Positions 32,538 to 41,486 of a stretch of 64,000 bases of DNA are shown here, piece by piece (position 1 is the first letter of the stretch; the number at the start of each line of letters is the position of its first letter). Origin of the DNA: Actinophytocola sp035995025. Lineage in GTDB: Bacteria; Actinomycetota; Actinomycetes; Mycobacteriales; Pseudonocardiaceae. The notes beneath the pieces were generated by a model. That model did no database searches and had not been told where the DNA came from. It saw nothing but the letters and a program-made list of their open reading frames with translations. The translations under genes were made by a program, and so were the position numbers. The DNA lies in NCBI GenBank assembly GCA_035995025.1, contig DASYKY010000111.1, positions 1 to 64,000 on the forward strand, in the 5' to 3' direction.

Positions 32538-34778
32538 TTGTCAAAAGCACTGTCGTCGACAGCACAGTCGTCGAATACGCAGTATGATGCCGAGCTGGCC
32601 CGGGAGCGTGAGCACATCGCGTTTCTCTACCAGCGGCTCGACGCCGAGCGTGCGGTCGCGTCCGGTGAGCTGGCTGGCGTGCTGCGCAGCGGATCGACCG
32701 AGACCACCGAGGACCTGTGGCAACGCGACGTCGCGGCCGGCGAGCTGAACGCCCGCCTTGGGCGGCTGCGGGTGGCCGACAGCGGGCTGTGCTTCGGCAG
32801 GCTCGACGAGGACTCCGGCGAGGTGGCCTACATCGGCCGAATGGGATTGTTCGACGAGCAGGACGATTACCGGCCATTGCTCACGGATTGGCGGGCGCCG
32901 GTGGCCCGGCCATTTTACTGCGCCACCGCCGCTAATCCCGAGGGGGTCACCCGGCGCCGCCATTTCCGCACGCAGGGCCGCCGCGTCCTCGATTTCCACG
33001 ACGACATCCTCGACCACGGCGTGGCCGACGGCGACGAGGTCCTGCTGGCCGCGCTGAACGCCCCGCGCGGCGAGACCATGGGCGACATCGTGGCCACCAT
33101 CCAGGCCGAGCAGGACGAGATCATCCGGCTCGGCCAGACCGGCGTGGTCGTGATCGACGGCGGTCCCGGCACCGGCAAGACCGTGGTCGCCCTGCACCGC
33201 GTCGCCTACCTGCTGTACGCGCACCGCGAGCGGATGTCGCGGCGCGGCGTGCTGATCATCGGCCCCAACACCGGGTTCCTGCGCTACATCGGCGACGTGC
33301 TGCCCTCGCTCGGCGAGACCGACGCGGTGTTCGCCACACCGGGCGAGCTGCACGTCGGCCTGGAGACGACCGCGACCGACGCGCCGGAGACCCGCCGGGT
33401 CAAGGGTGGCGTCGCGATGGTCGACGTGCTGAAGGCGGCGGTGGCCGACCGGCAGGAGCTGCCCGGCGCGCCGATCGAGATCGAGCTGGACGACGTCACC
33501 GTCGAGATCGACGACACGGTCGCCGCCCGCGCCCGCGCGCGGGCCCGCGAGTGCGGCCGGCTGCACAACCAGGCCCGGCCGACCTTCCGCGACTCGCTGA
33601 TCCTCGACCTCACCGAGCAGGCCCTCGGCCGCGTCGGCGGCGACTGGCTCGAGGTCCGCGACATGCCGGAGCTGGCCGACGGCATGCGGGCCGACATCCG
33701 CGCGGAGCTGTCCCGCAGCCGGGCGCTGTCGGCCGCGGTGAACCGGCTCTGGCCGCGGCTCACGCCGTACGGGCTGCTGGTGGAGCTGTACGGCTCGCAC
33801 TCGCGCCTCGAGGCGGTGTGCGACGGCGTCCTGTCCCCGGCGGACCGGGACACGCTGTACCGCGCGGCCGGGTCGGAGTGGACGGTCTCCGACGTGCCGC
33901 TGCTGGACGAGTCCCTCGACCTGATCGGCCCGCTCACCAGCGACGACGGCGCGGTGGAGCGGATCAGGCGGGCCGAGCGCCGCTACGCGCTGGGCGTGCT
34001 GGACATCCTGGACACCGACGAGGACCCGGACAACGAGACGCTGCGCGCGGTCGACGTGATCGGCGCCGAGACGCTGGCCGAGCGGCACGAGGAGCGCGAC
34101 CACCGCACGCTGGCCGAGCGAGCGGCGGCGGACCGCGAGTGGACGTACGGGCACGTGGTGGTCGACGAGGCGCAGGAGCTGTCCGAAATGGACTGGCGGG
34201 TCGTGATGCGCCGCTGCCCGAGCCGGTCCATGACCATCGTCGGCGACCTGGCGCAGCGCGAGTCCCCGGCCGGCGCGCGCAGCTGGGCGGCGATGCTGGA
34301 GGACTACGTGCCGGCCCGCTGGACCTACCGTCGGCTGACCGTGAACTACCGGATGCCTGCGCAGATCATGGAGGTCGCGTCCGCGGTGCTGGCCGAGGTG
34401 GACCCGTCACTGCAGCCACCGAAGTCGGTCCGCAACGGCGATTCGCCCCCGTGGTCGTACCGGACCACCGTCGGCGCCCTGCCCGCAGCCGTCGCCTCGC
34501 TGTCGTCATCGGAGTCGGCGGCCGTCGGCGCCGGCACGGTCGCGGTCATCGCCCCGGAGGGCTTGGACGTCGGCGTCCCGACCGTGACCCCGCGGGGCGC
34601 GAAGGGCCTGGAGTACGACGCGGTGATCATCGTCGAACCGCAGCGCATCCTGGCCGGCTACGCGGGAGCGGCCGACCTGTACGTGGCGCTGACCCGCGCA
34701 ACCCAACGCCTGGGCGTGATCCACACCGGGGACCTGCCGGAGTCACTGCGCGGCCTGGAGCCGCGAACCACGCGGTGA
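32538..34778 (+). CDS. helD: HelD-type RNA-polymerase-associated superfamily 1 helicase
   Basis: 746 residues with the class II HelD layout: N-terminal coiled-coil arm (YDAELAREREHIAFLYQRLDAERA), an inserted domain, Walker A GGPGTGKTVVALHR (Lys214), Walker B VVDEAQELSEMDW, and the C-terminal NYRMPAQI, RGAKGLEYDAVIIVEP and YVALTRATQRL motifs of UvrD/Rep-like ATPases. HelD strips stalled RNA polymerase from DNA; in several actinobacteria homologues confer rifampicin tolerance. I prefer the TTG at 32538, just after GAGGAG, over an ATG at 32499 without a ribosome site. The region before it is visibly A/T-richer and holds an inverted pair CTTTTCGCG/CGCGCAAG (32477-32497). Confidence 0.9.
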   Translation: MSKALSSTAQSSNTQYDAELAREREHIAFLYQRLDAERAVASGELAGVLRSGSTETTEDLWQRDVAAGELNARLGRLRVADSGLCFGRLDEDSGEVAYIGRMGLFDEQDDYRPLLTDWRAPVARPFYCATAANPEGVTRRRHFRTQGRRVLDFHDDILDHGVADGDEVLLAALNAPRGETMGDIVATIQAEQDEIIRLGQTGVVVIDGGPGTGKTVVALHRVAYLLYAHRERMSRRGVLIIGPNTGFLRYIGDVLPSLGETDAVFATPGELHVGLETTATDAPETRRVKGGVAMVDVLKAAVADRQELPGAPIEIELDDVTVEIDDTVAARARARARECGRLHNQARPTFRDSLILDLTEQALGRVGGDWLEVRDMPELADGMRADIRAELSRSRALSAAVNRLWPRLTPYGLLVELYGSHSRLEAVCDGVLSPADRDTLYRAAGSEWTVSDVPLLDESLDLIGPLTSDDGAVERIRRAERRYALGVLDILDTDEDPDNETLRAVDVIGAETLAERHEERDHRTLAERAAADREWTYGHVVVDEAQELSEMDWRVVMRRCPSRSMTIVGDLAQRESPAGARSWAAMLEDYVPARWTYRRLTVNYRMPAQIMEVASAVLAEVDPSLQPPKSVRNGDSPPWSYRTTVGALPAAVASLSSSESAAVGAGTVAVIAPEGLDVGVPTVTPRGAKGLEYDAVIIVEPQRILAGYAGAADLYVALTRATQRLGVIHTGDLPESLRGLEPRTTR

Positions 34779-34780
34779 CC

Positions 34781-35221
34781 TCAGACCGCCTTCACGAAGG
34801 CGTTGACCACCGCCGCACCGAGTTGCTTCGGCGAGTCGTAGGCGAAGGTCTCCATGCCGTCGTCGATCGGGGTGAACCCGGCCCGGCCACCGGTGTTGCG
34901 CTTCGGAGTCACCTCGACGGTCTCCCCGTCCCGGTACACCTCGACCGAACGTGTCCCCTTGGCATACGTGGCGAAGTCGGGCAGGCCGAGCAGATCGAGC
35001 AGCGGCCGGGCCGGTTCGCTGTCGCGCGTCGGGTCGTCGAGCCCGGCGCGGGCGCGGGCGAGCGCTTCGAGGACGGCCATGCCCAGCTCGTCGGCCGCCG
35101 AGCCTTGCGGGAGCCGGGTAGGCGTGCCGTCCAGCACCCAGAGTCCCTTGGCGGTCTTCGAGTAGGTGGAGACGATGTACTCGTCCTGCCGAAGATCGAC
35201 GCTCGCCAGCTGTGCTGTCAT
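34781..35221 (-). CDS. CdiI-like immunity protein of the type VII toxin
   Basis: 146 residues. ATG at 35221 behind GGAGGTGCC and overlapping the toxin stop by four bases (ATGA). The protein (DEYIVSTYSKTAKGLWVLDGTPTRL start; VEVYRDGETVEVTPKRNTGGRAGFTPI near residue 100; SPKQLGAAVVNAF end) resembles small contact-dependent inhibition immunity proteins (CdiI, DUF1436-like). Immediate placement after the nuclease-tipped toxin supports the immunity role. It would neutralise the toxin tip in the cytoplasm. Confidence 0.8.
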   Translation of the reverse strand: MTAQLASVDLRQDEYIVSTYSKTAKGLWVLDGTPTRLPQGSAADELGMAVLEALARARAGLDDPTRDSEPARPLLDLLGLPDFATYAKGTRSVEVYRDGETVEVTPKRNTGGRAGFTPIDDGMETFAYDSPKQLGAAVVNAFVKAV

Positions 35222-36642
35222 GGCACCTCCGAGATGATCAGTTGGACGCCCTTGGATGAGGCATATTGCCGTAGCTGGTCGAGAACCGCCAGCTGCGTGG
35301 GCGACGCGACGCCAGGCTGGATCGCGACCTCGAGAGCACGTGTCGTGACGTCGCGGGCGCGGATGACCGTACCGTCCCAACTGGCGCCGTTGAAGCCGGC
35401 GGCCTTGTCGACATAGCCCTCCAGTTTCGACGTCAGCGCGCCGGCGTTCTGATAGGTCGGCGCCGCGAGGTCGACACTCTTGATGCTGGTAGCCACCCCG
35501 TTCTCGAACTTGTCGATGGTGGGGAAGGAGCGGGGCAGGTTCCCGCCGAGCTCGGCCTCGATCTCCAGGCCCCGGGTCGACCAGTTCTTGGCCCACGCGC
35601 TCAGCCCGTTGAATGCGACGTCGGTGGCGTCCGTGGCGGCACCCGGCAACCTGGAGGTGAGCGCCGTGACGGCCTTGCTCAGCCGGGCGCCCAGGATGAC
35701 CTTGAGGCGCGTCCCCGCCTCGGCGATCTTGGTGAGGACCGAGCCGATGGTCCTGGCCACCGTGCCGGCGAGGTCGATGACCGTCTGGATGATCTTTCCG
35801 ACCCGGGCGGCCGTCGTCGCGATCCGCGCAGCCTCCACGCCCTGAGCTGCCCCTTCGGCGCCGCCGAAGGTGACCAGTCCCAGCAGCAGGCCACCCGCCT
35901 CGATGCCGGCCGTCCATTCGGCGAGGCTGACCAGCTCGTCCTCGACATCCTTGTGTGCCGTGTCGATGCCCTCCGCGAAGTCCCCGCACGCCCTGGACAG
36001 CTCCCGGCACGCCGCCGACACGTCGTCGATGTGGCTGCCCATGCCCTCGCACACGGCGAAGGCGTCGCTCATCTCGGGGGACTGCTGGGTGACGATGGCC
36101 TCGAGTCCCTCGGACACGTAGACGTCGGCGGCCGCCAGCGAGTCGGCCGCGGCGGACCAGGCGTCACGAGCCGTGCGGAGCTTGCCAGGGTCACCGTCGG
36201 GCCAGACGTAGCCGACGGTGTGCTCGACCAGCCACCACAGGCCCGGCGGCCCCGACGAGCCGCCGTGTGCCGACGGCAGGTTCGGCAGACTCGCCGGGGT
36301 GGGCACATACGTCGACCTGTCTGCCGGCGTCGGCGCGGAACGGGACGGGTCCGAGGCGCTCTCGGCCATGCCGTGGTTGAACCCGGTCTGCTGCAACATC
36401 GCCGCCAGCGTCACGCTCGCGGTGCCGAGATCGCCGATGATGGAATGGACGGTGCCCGCCGCCTCGTCGTAGGAGGCCGCCCACGTCGTGCCGGCCGGAT
36501 CGCTGCCTGCCATGGCACCGCACCCGGACAACCCGGACTCCAGGCCGGTGCATGCCTTGCGGAGCACCGAGAACATGTCGGCGCCGAATATCTTGCTGGC
36601 CGCGTCGAATACCTCGGGACTGACGTCGATCGGCTCCCTCAC
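35218..36642 (-). CDS. ESX-type polymorphic toxin with CdiA-like PD-(D/E)XK nuclease tip
   Basis: 474 residues. The N-terminal ~330 residues are helical, with WXG/LXG-like targeting character and a second helical block (DPGKLRTARDAWSAAADSLAAADVYV), then small hydrophobic helices. The last 121 residues (354-474) match CdiA C-terminal nuclease tips: Glu362/Glu364 in LEIEAELGGNLP, Asp377 in FPTIDKFENG, Lys388 in ATSIKSVDLAAPTYQ. These tips cleave nucleic acid (tRNA or DNA in relatives). The GTG at 36642 overlaps the upstream WXG100 gene (GTGA). Export through an ESX channel encoded elsewhere is inferred. Confidence 0.82.
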   Translation of the reverse strand: MREPIDVSPEVFDAASKIFGADMFSVLRKACTGLESGLSGCGAMAGSDPAGTTWAASYDEAAGTVHSIIGDLGTASVTLAAMLQQTGFNHGMAESASDPSRSAPTPADRSTYVPTPASLPNLPSAHGGSSGPPGLWWLVEHTVGYVWPDGDPGKLRTARDAWSAAADSLAAADVYVSEGLEAIVTQQSPEMSDAFAVCEGMGSHIDDVSAACRELSRACGDFAEGIDTAHKDVEDELVSLAEWTAGIEAGGLLLGLVTFGGAEGAAQGVEAARIATTAARVGKIIQTVIDLAGTVARTIGSVLTKIAEAGTRLKVILGARLSKAVTALTSRLPGAATDATDVAFNGLSAWAKNWSTRGLEIEAELGGNLPRSFPTIDKFENGVATSIKSVDLAAPTYQNAGALTSKLEGYVDKAAGFNGASWDGTVIRARDVTTRALEVAIQPGVASPTQLAVLDQLRQYASSKGVQLIISEVP

Positions 36643-36935
36643 CGCACCTGCTCCCACATTTGCGTGTTCGTGTTCACCGCGCTGAGATAATTCGCATGAG
36701 CGATCGACGCGTTCTTACGCATGGTCGCCAGGGCGGCCCGCATCTCTCGCACGCCGCGTTGCCATTCCTCGTGCGCCCGGCGGTGCTGGGCCGCCGCCTC
36801 GCCGCGCCACGTGGTGTGGAGCCGATTCACCCGTGCGTCGGCGTCCTCGAGCGCAGACTCGAGCCGCCTGTCGAATTGGCCGATCTGGTCGATGATGTCG
36901 TTGAGTCGATCGAGATCGACCTTGAACGGTGCCAT
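36639..36935 (-). CDS. WXG100-family protein B of the toxin operon
   Basis: 98 residues: a helical hairpin with the turn Trp43-Arg-Gly45 in TTWRGEAAAQHRRAH, the size and motif of WXG100 (ESAT-6-like) proteins. ATG overlaps the previous stop by one base (TGATG). With protein A it would form the heterodimer that escorts or is co-secreted with the toxin. Confidence 0.87.
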   Translation of the reverse strand: MAPFKVDLDRLNDIIDQIGQFDRRLESALEDADARVNRLHTTWRGEAAAQHRRAHEEWQRGVREMRAALATMRKNASIAHANYLSAVNTNTQMWEQVR

Positions 36936-37243
36936 CACAGACCCGCCCCCGTGTCACGCAGGGTGTCGGCAGAAGAATCGTCTGTCGAGCGGTAGCTCTG
37001 CCCCGTCGTGTTCAGCAGCCCGGCCATGTCGTGCAGAGCGTCGAGGACGTCGTGCGCGCCGGTCCGCCACTGGTCCCAACCCTGGGCGAATCCGTTCGCC
37101 GCCTGGCCGTGCCATCCGCTGCCGAGCAAGGCGTCCATTTCGCCTTGCAATGTGGTCAGCTCGGTACGAATATCGTCGCCGATCTGCGCCAGCATTGAAC
37201 CGCATATCTGCAGTTCGGCGGGCGTGGCATCGAAGCCGTCCAT
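36935..37243 (-). CDS. WXG100-family protein A of the toxin operon
   Basis: 102 residues with the turn Trp44-His-Gly46 in LLGSGWHGQAANGFAQGW. First gene of the WXG100-WXG100-toxin-immunity operon; ATG at 37243 after GGGAGACGAAT. Base composition here is visibly richer in A and T than the surrounding genes. Confidence 0.87.
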   Translation of the reverse strand: MDGFDATPAELQICGSMLAQIGDDIRTELTTLQGEMDALLGSGWHGQAANGFAQGWDQWRTGAHDVLDALHDMAGLLNTTGQSYRSTDDSSADTLRDTGAGL

Positions 37244-37437
37244 ATTCGTCTCCCCAGTACGACGGCGATCCGGCTGTAGCACAAGATACACCGGCAGCGC
37301 ATTGTCGTACCCGCGAATCGGTGCATCGAGCGGGTTCGGGATCAGCCCATTTCCGACACAATGCGGACGAGAGTGGACGCTGCGTGTAATAACCCCCCAA
37401 ACGGCACGATCGAGGCTTTTGTGCGCCTGATCATCGG
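37244..37437. other. Intergenic region: promoter of the toxin operon and end of the P450 gene
   Basis: 194 bases with no gene. It contains the minus-strand promoter of the WXG100/toxin operon and the 3' end of the P450 transcript. It is relatively A/T-rich. I could not fix a promoter or terminator with confidence. Confidence 0.5.
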
Positions 37438-38838
37438 TCAGCGAGCGCGCAATGTGACCGGCAGATCGTCCGTGGGAATGGGCAGCGCGGTCGGGTCCCA
37501 GCGGACCGCGTAGCCGGGCGGGACCGTCCACTCGAAACGCCGCACCAGCTCGTGCACCAAGGACTTCATCTCGTACATGCCGAAATGCATGCCGATGCAC
37601 TTGTGGACACCGCCGCCGAACGGCATCCACGCGTAGCGGTGCACCTTGTCCTCCCGGCGGCCCTCGGCGAAGCGCTCCGGGTCGAAGTGGTGCGGGTTCG
37701 GCCAGTACTCCGGCAGCAGGTGGTTCACCCACGGCGTGACCGACACCAGCGTGCCGGCCGGCACGTGGTGGCCCAGCAGGTCGGTGTCCCGCACCGTCTT
37801 GCGCACCAGCGACGGCACCGGCGTGACGAGCCGCATCGACTCCTTGATCACCAGGTCGAGCGAGCCGAGCGTGTCCAGCGCCGCCATGTCCGGCGGCTCG
37901 TCGCCCAGGGCCAGGGACTCCGCGCGCACCTTCTCCTGCCACTCCGGGTGCTTGCCGAGGTAGTACGCGACCGCGGTGGTCGTGATCGTGGACGTGTCGT
38001 GCGCGGCCATCATCAGGAAGATCATGTGGTTGACGACGTCCTCGTCGGTGAACACCGCGCCGTCGTCGGTGCGGGCGTGGCACAGGGCGGCGAACAAGTC
38101 GTCCGAGTCCGACGCGCGCTTCGCGGGCAGGGCGGCGCGGAAGTAGTCCTCCAGCACCTTCCGCCCGCGCAGCCCCGCGCCCCAGCGGCCGACCGGCAGC
38201 CGGATCAGCGCGGTGCCCGCCCGCACGGTGTCGATGAACGCGCGGGTCAGCTTCTCGGTGTCCGCACCCAGCTCGCCGGCCGTGAAGATGGCCGTCGCGA
38301 TGTCCAGCGTCAGCCGCTTGAGCGCCGGGTACACGAGGAACTCCGCGCCCGGCTGCCACCTCGAGAGCCCCTCGCGGGCCACGCCCGAGACGCGCCCGAG
38401 GTAGGCCGTGAGCCGCTCGGTCGTGAACGCCTGCTGCATCAGCCTGCGGTGGTAGAGGTGCTCGGAGAAGTCCAGCAGCATCAGCCCGCGGTGGAAGAAC
38501 GGGCCGATGAAGTACTCCCATCCCTTCTGCGAGTACGCCTTGTCCTTGTTCGAGAACACCACCTGCGCGGCGTCCGGCCCGGCCGCGGCCACCACGGTGA
38601 TGCCGAACGCACGCAACCACGACACCGGCCCGTACGTCTCGTAGCGCCGCAGCCCGTAGCGGACGCCGAGGCGCAGCATCTCGATGCTGTGGCCGAGCAG
38701 CGGCGGCCCGGAGTCGCCGCTGACCGGCTTGAGGTCACTGCCCGCCGGGGGCGCCGCGAGGTCACGTGGCGCCCACTTCCTGTCGAGCAGCCACCGGTCG
38801 ACGACGTCCAGGGCCGATGAGACGGATACGGCAGACAT
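37438..38838 (-). CDS. Cytochrome P450 monooxygenase
   Basis: 466 residues. Heme-ligand Cys414 in FGGGVHKCIGMHFG, ExxR in VIKESMRLV, and I-helix oxygen-activation motif MMAAHDTST are all intact. The ~465-residue length and the N-terminus (PPLLGHSIEMLRLGVRYGLRRYETYGPV) resemble CYP51/CYP110-like class proteins acting on hydrophobic substrates such as sterols or fatty acids; the substrate is not known. No ferredoxin gene is adjacent. It follows the double-TetR gene by seven bases and is probably co-transcribed. Confidence 0.93.
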   Translation of the reverse strand: MSAVSVSSALDVVDRWLLDRKWAPRDLAAPPAGSDLKPVSGDSGPPLLGHSIEMLRLGVRYGLRRYETYGPVSWLRAFGITVVAAAGPDAAQVVFSNKDKAYSQKGWEYFIGPFFHRGLMLLDFSEHLYHRRLMQQAFTTERLTAYLGRVSGVAREGLSRWQPGAEFLVYPALKRLTLDIATAIFTAGELGADTEKLTRAFIDTVRAGTALIRLPVGRWGAGLRGRKVLEDYFRAALPAKRASDSDDLFAALCHARTDDGAVFTDEDVVNHMIFLMMAAHDTSTITTTAVAYYLGKHPEWQEKVRAESLALGDEPPDMAALDTLGSLDLVIKESMRLVTPVPSLVRKTVRDTDLLGHHVPAGTLVSVTPWVNHLLPEYWPNPHHFDPERFAEGRREDKVHRYAWMPFGGGVHKCIGMHFGMYEMKSLVHELVRRFEWTVPPGYAVRWDPTALPIPTDDLPVTLRAR

Positions 38839-38845
38839 GACGCAC

Positions 38846-40033
38846 CTACTTCCTGGCCTCCAGTACGGTCACCGCCAGCTCGGCGAGCTCGGCCGCGATG
38901 CCCGGCCGGGCCGCCACCCGGGGCGTTCGGGCGAGGTCGTTCACGATCGTCAGCGCGGCGTGCACGGTGATGCGCGCCTCCCGCTCGGCCAGGCCGGGCG
39001 CGACCGTGCGGAGCAGGTCGATCCACTGCGCCACGTACGCGCGCTGCACGCGGACCAGCTCCTTGCGGTCCGGGTCCGGCAGGTTGCCCAGCTCGCCGGC
39101 GAACACGGCCATCAGGTTGTCCGACCGCAGCACGGTGTCCACATAGGACGAAGCGAGCCGGGTGAGGGCTTCGCGGGGGTCGGCCGTGCCGGCGATGGCA
39201 GCCTCGGCGGTGCGGTCGAGCCGGTCGGCCATCCGGTACCCGGCGGCGACCAGGATCGCCGACTTGCCCGGGAAGTACCGGTAGATGCTGGGTCCCGCGA
39301 TGCCGGCCGCCGCGCCGATGTCCTCCATGCTCACCGCGTGGAAGCCGCGGTCGCGGAACAGCCGGGTCGCGGCCGACAGCAGCTCCTCCCGGCGCGACGG
39401 CGCCGACGTCCCCATCGCGCGCGGCGGCTCCGGTGGCCCGGCCGGCACGGCCGGGTCGAGCGGCGGCACCCACGACAGCACGGCCGCCGCGAGCTCGGTG
39501 AGGCACGCCTCGAACCGGCGCCGCGGCAGGCTCACGTGGTGCACGGACACGCTGCCGAACACCGACAGGGCCGCCCAGCAGAGCAGCTCGGCGTCGGCCT
39601 TCGACAGGTCCGCGCGGGCGTCGCGCAGCGCGATGCCCCACTGCGCCATCAGCTCGCTGCTGCGGTGGCGGATCTTGGCCTGGTCCGCGCGGTCGAGGTG
39701 GCGGCCCTCCCAGCGCCACAGCGCGGTGACCTCGCGGCGGTCCACCGCCAGCGACGCGACCGCGCGCAGCAGCCCGTCCAGCTGCTCGTCGGGGGTGCCC
39801 GGCTCGGCCAGCGCTTCCTCGGTGGCCAGGCCGAACACATCCATGCCGGACAGCAGCACGTGCGCGAGGATGTCCTGCTTGCCGCGGAAATGCCGGTAGA
39901 CCGCCGGCCCGGTGACCCCCGCCGCCGCGGCGATGTCGTTGACGCTCACCTGGTGGTAGCCGTGCTTTCCGAACAGCTCCGCGGCCGAGTCGGCCAGCTG
40001 AGCCTTCCGGTTGCGCGGCCTGCTGACGGTCAC
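38846..40033 (-). CDS. Tandem double-TetR regulator
   Basis: 395 residues containing two complete TetR units. HTH 1 (RKAQLADSAAELFGKHGYHQVSVNDIAAAAGVTGPAVYRHFRGKQDIL, residues 8-55) and HTH 2 (RREELLSAATRLFRDRGFHAVSMEDIGAAAGIAGPSIYRYFPGKSAIL, residues 205-250) are each followed by an all-helical domain. A natural fused pseudo-dimer of this type should recognise a long or bipartite operator. GTG at 40033 follows GGGAGG. Divergent from fadA; the element at 40066-40079 is a likely target. Confidence 0.9.
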   Translation of the reverse strand: MTVSRPRNRKAQLADSAAELFGKHGYHQVSVNDIAAAAGVTGPAVYRHFRGKQDILAHVLLSGMDVFGLATEEALAEPGTPDEQLDGLLRAVASLAVDRREVTALWRWEGRHLDRADQAKIRHRSSELMAQWGIALRDARADLSKADAELLCWAALSVFGSVSVHHVSLPRRRFEACLTELAAAVLSWVPPLDPAVPAGPPEPPRAMGTSAPSRREELLSAATRLFRDRGFHAVSMEDIGAAAGIAGPSIYRYFPGKSAILVAAGYRMADRLDRTAEAAIAGTADPREALTRLASSYVDTVLRSDNLMAVFAGELGNLPDPDRKELVRVQRAYVAQWIDLLRTVAPGLAEREARITVHAALTIVNDLARTPRVAARPGIAAELAELAVTVLEARK

Positions 40034-40065
40034 TCCAAGCCTCCCGAGAGCCTCCCGAGGTGAAG

Positions 40066-40079
40066 CGTCACTAGCGACG
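40066..40079. promoter_or_regulatory. Imperfect palindrome CGTCACTAGCGACG, candidate operator of the double TetR protein
   Basis: CGTC-n-CTAG-n-GACG lies 33 bases upstream of the double-TetR start, in the interval shared with fadA. Symmetry and place fit an autoregulatory TetR operator; no binding evidence. Confidence 0.45.
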
Positions 40080-40190
40080 TTAGACGAGCACCAAGCTGTT
40101 GGCAATCAGTCAAGGCGGGCTGGAAAGTGAGTGACGATTAGCCGGGTGACCTGCCCGAGTGCGGGTAGTGTGGGGCACACCACCAGGTCA

Positions 40191-40223
40191 TTGACAACTG
40201 GGGATCCGGTGCCACGATGTTAA
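40191..40223 (+). promoter_or_regulatory. Possible promoter of fadA-fadB
   Basis: TTGACA at 40191-40196 is a consensus -35. A fitting -10 is less clear: GATGTT (40216-40221) gives a 19-base spacer. It lies about 30 bases before the fadA GTG. Offered as a weak call. Confidence 0.35.
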
Positions 40224-40253
40224 CCAGGATTAGCAGTCGAGAGGACCCTGAGC

Positions 40254-41468
40254 GTGCCTACCGAAGCATTCGTCTACGACGCGATCCGGACCCCGCGCGG
40301 TCGGGGAAAGAAGACCGGATCCCTGCACGGAACCAAGCCGATCTCTCTCGTCGTGGGTCTCCTCGACGAGCTGCGCAAGCGCAACCCCACCCTGGACCTG
40401 GACCGGGTGTCCGACCTGCTGCTCGGCGTCGTGACGCCGATCGGTGACCAGGGCAGCGACATCGCCAAGACCGCCGCCATCGCGGCCGGCCTGCCGGACA
40501 CGGTCGGCGGCGTCCAGCTCAACCGGTTCTGCGCCTCGGGCCTCGAGGCGGTCAACATCGCCGCGCAGAAGGTGCGCGCCGGCTGGGACGAGGTCGTCAT
40601 CGGCGGCGGCGTCGAGTCGATGTCCCGGGTGGCCATGGGCTCCGACGGCGGCGCCTGGGCGATGGACCCGGCCACCGCCTACGACACGTACTTCATCCCG
40701 CAGGGCGTCGGCGCCGACCTGATCGCCACGATCGAGGGCTTCGCCCGCGAGGACGTGGACGGCTACGCGGTCCAGTCCCAGCAGCGCGCGGCGAAGGCGT
40801 GGGCGGAGGGCTACTTCAAGAGCTCGGTCGTCCCGGTGGTCGACCAGAACGGGCTCGTGGTCCTCGACCACGACGAGCACATGCGTCCCGAGTCGACGGT
40901 GGAGACGCTGGGCAAGCTGCCCGCCTCGTTCGCCGCGATCGGCGACATGGGCGGCTTCGACGCCGTGGCGCTGCAGAAGTACCACCACGTCGAGAAGATC
41001 AACCACGTGCACTCGGCCGGCAACTCGTCCGGCATCGTCGACGGCGCGGGCCTCGTGCTGATCGCCAGCGAGGAGGCCGGCACCGAGATGGGCCTGACCC
41101 CGCGGGCCCGCATCGTCGCCACCGCCACGTCCGGCGCCGACTCCACGATCATGCTCACCGGTCCGATCCCGGCCACCGAGAAGCTGCTCGCCCGCACCGG
41201 GCTGACCGTCGAGGACATCGACCTCTTCGAGCTGAATGAGGCGTTCGCGTCGGTGGTCATGAACTACCAGAAGAAGCTGAACATCCCGAGCGAGAAGCTG
41301 AACGTCAACGGCGGCGCGATCGCCCTGGGCCACCCGCTCGGCGCCACCGGCGCGATGATCCTCGGCACCATGGTCGACGAGCTGGAGCGCCGCGAGGCCC
41401 GCCGGGCCCTGGTCACCCTCTGCATCGGCGGCGGCATGGGCGTCGCGACCCTCATCGAGCGCGTGTAG
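40254..41468 (+). CDS. fadA: Acetyl-CoA C-acyltransferase (thiolase)
   Basis: 404 residues of the thiolase family. The acyl-accepting Cys93 lies in NRFCASGLEAVN; the C-terminal GGAIALGHPLGATGA and CIGGGMGVATLIERV contain the second His and Cys. It cleaves 3-ketoacyl-CoA to acetyl-CoA and a shortened acyl-CoA. GTG start at 40254 and 18 bases before fadB, the usual beta-oxidation operon. Probably controlled by the divergent double-TetR protein. Confidence 0.94.
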   Translation: MPTEAFVYDAIRTPRGRGKKTGSLHGTKPISLVVGLLDELRKRNPTLDLDRVSDLLLGVVTPIGDQGSDIAKTAAIAAGLPDTVGGVQLNRFCASGLEAVNIAAQKVRAGWDEVVIGGGVESMSRVAMGSDGGAWAMDPATAYDTYFIPQGVGADLIATIEGFAREDVDGYAVQSQQRAAKAWAEGYFKSSVVPVVDQNGLVVLDHDEHMRPESTVETLGKLPASFAAIGDMGGFDAVALQKYHHVEKINHVHSAGNSSGIVDGAGLVLIASEEAGTEMGLTPRARIVATATSGADSTIMLTGPIPATEKLLARTGLTVEDIDLFELNEAFASVVMNYQKKLNIPSEKLNVNGGAIALGHPLGATGAMILGTMVDELERREARRALVTLCIGGGMGVATLIERV

Positions 41469-41486
41469 GTAAGGAATCGACTGTCA

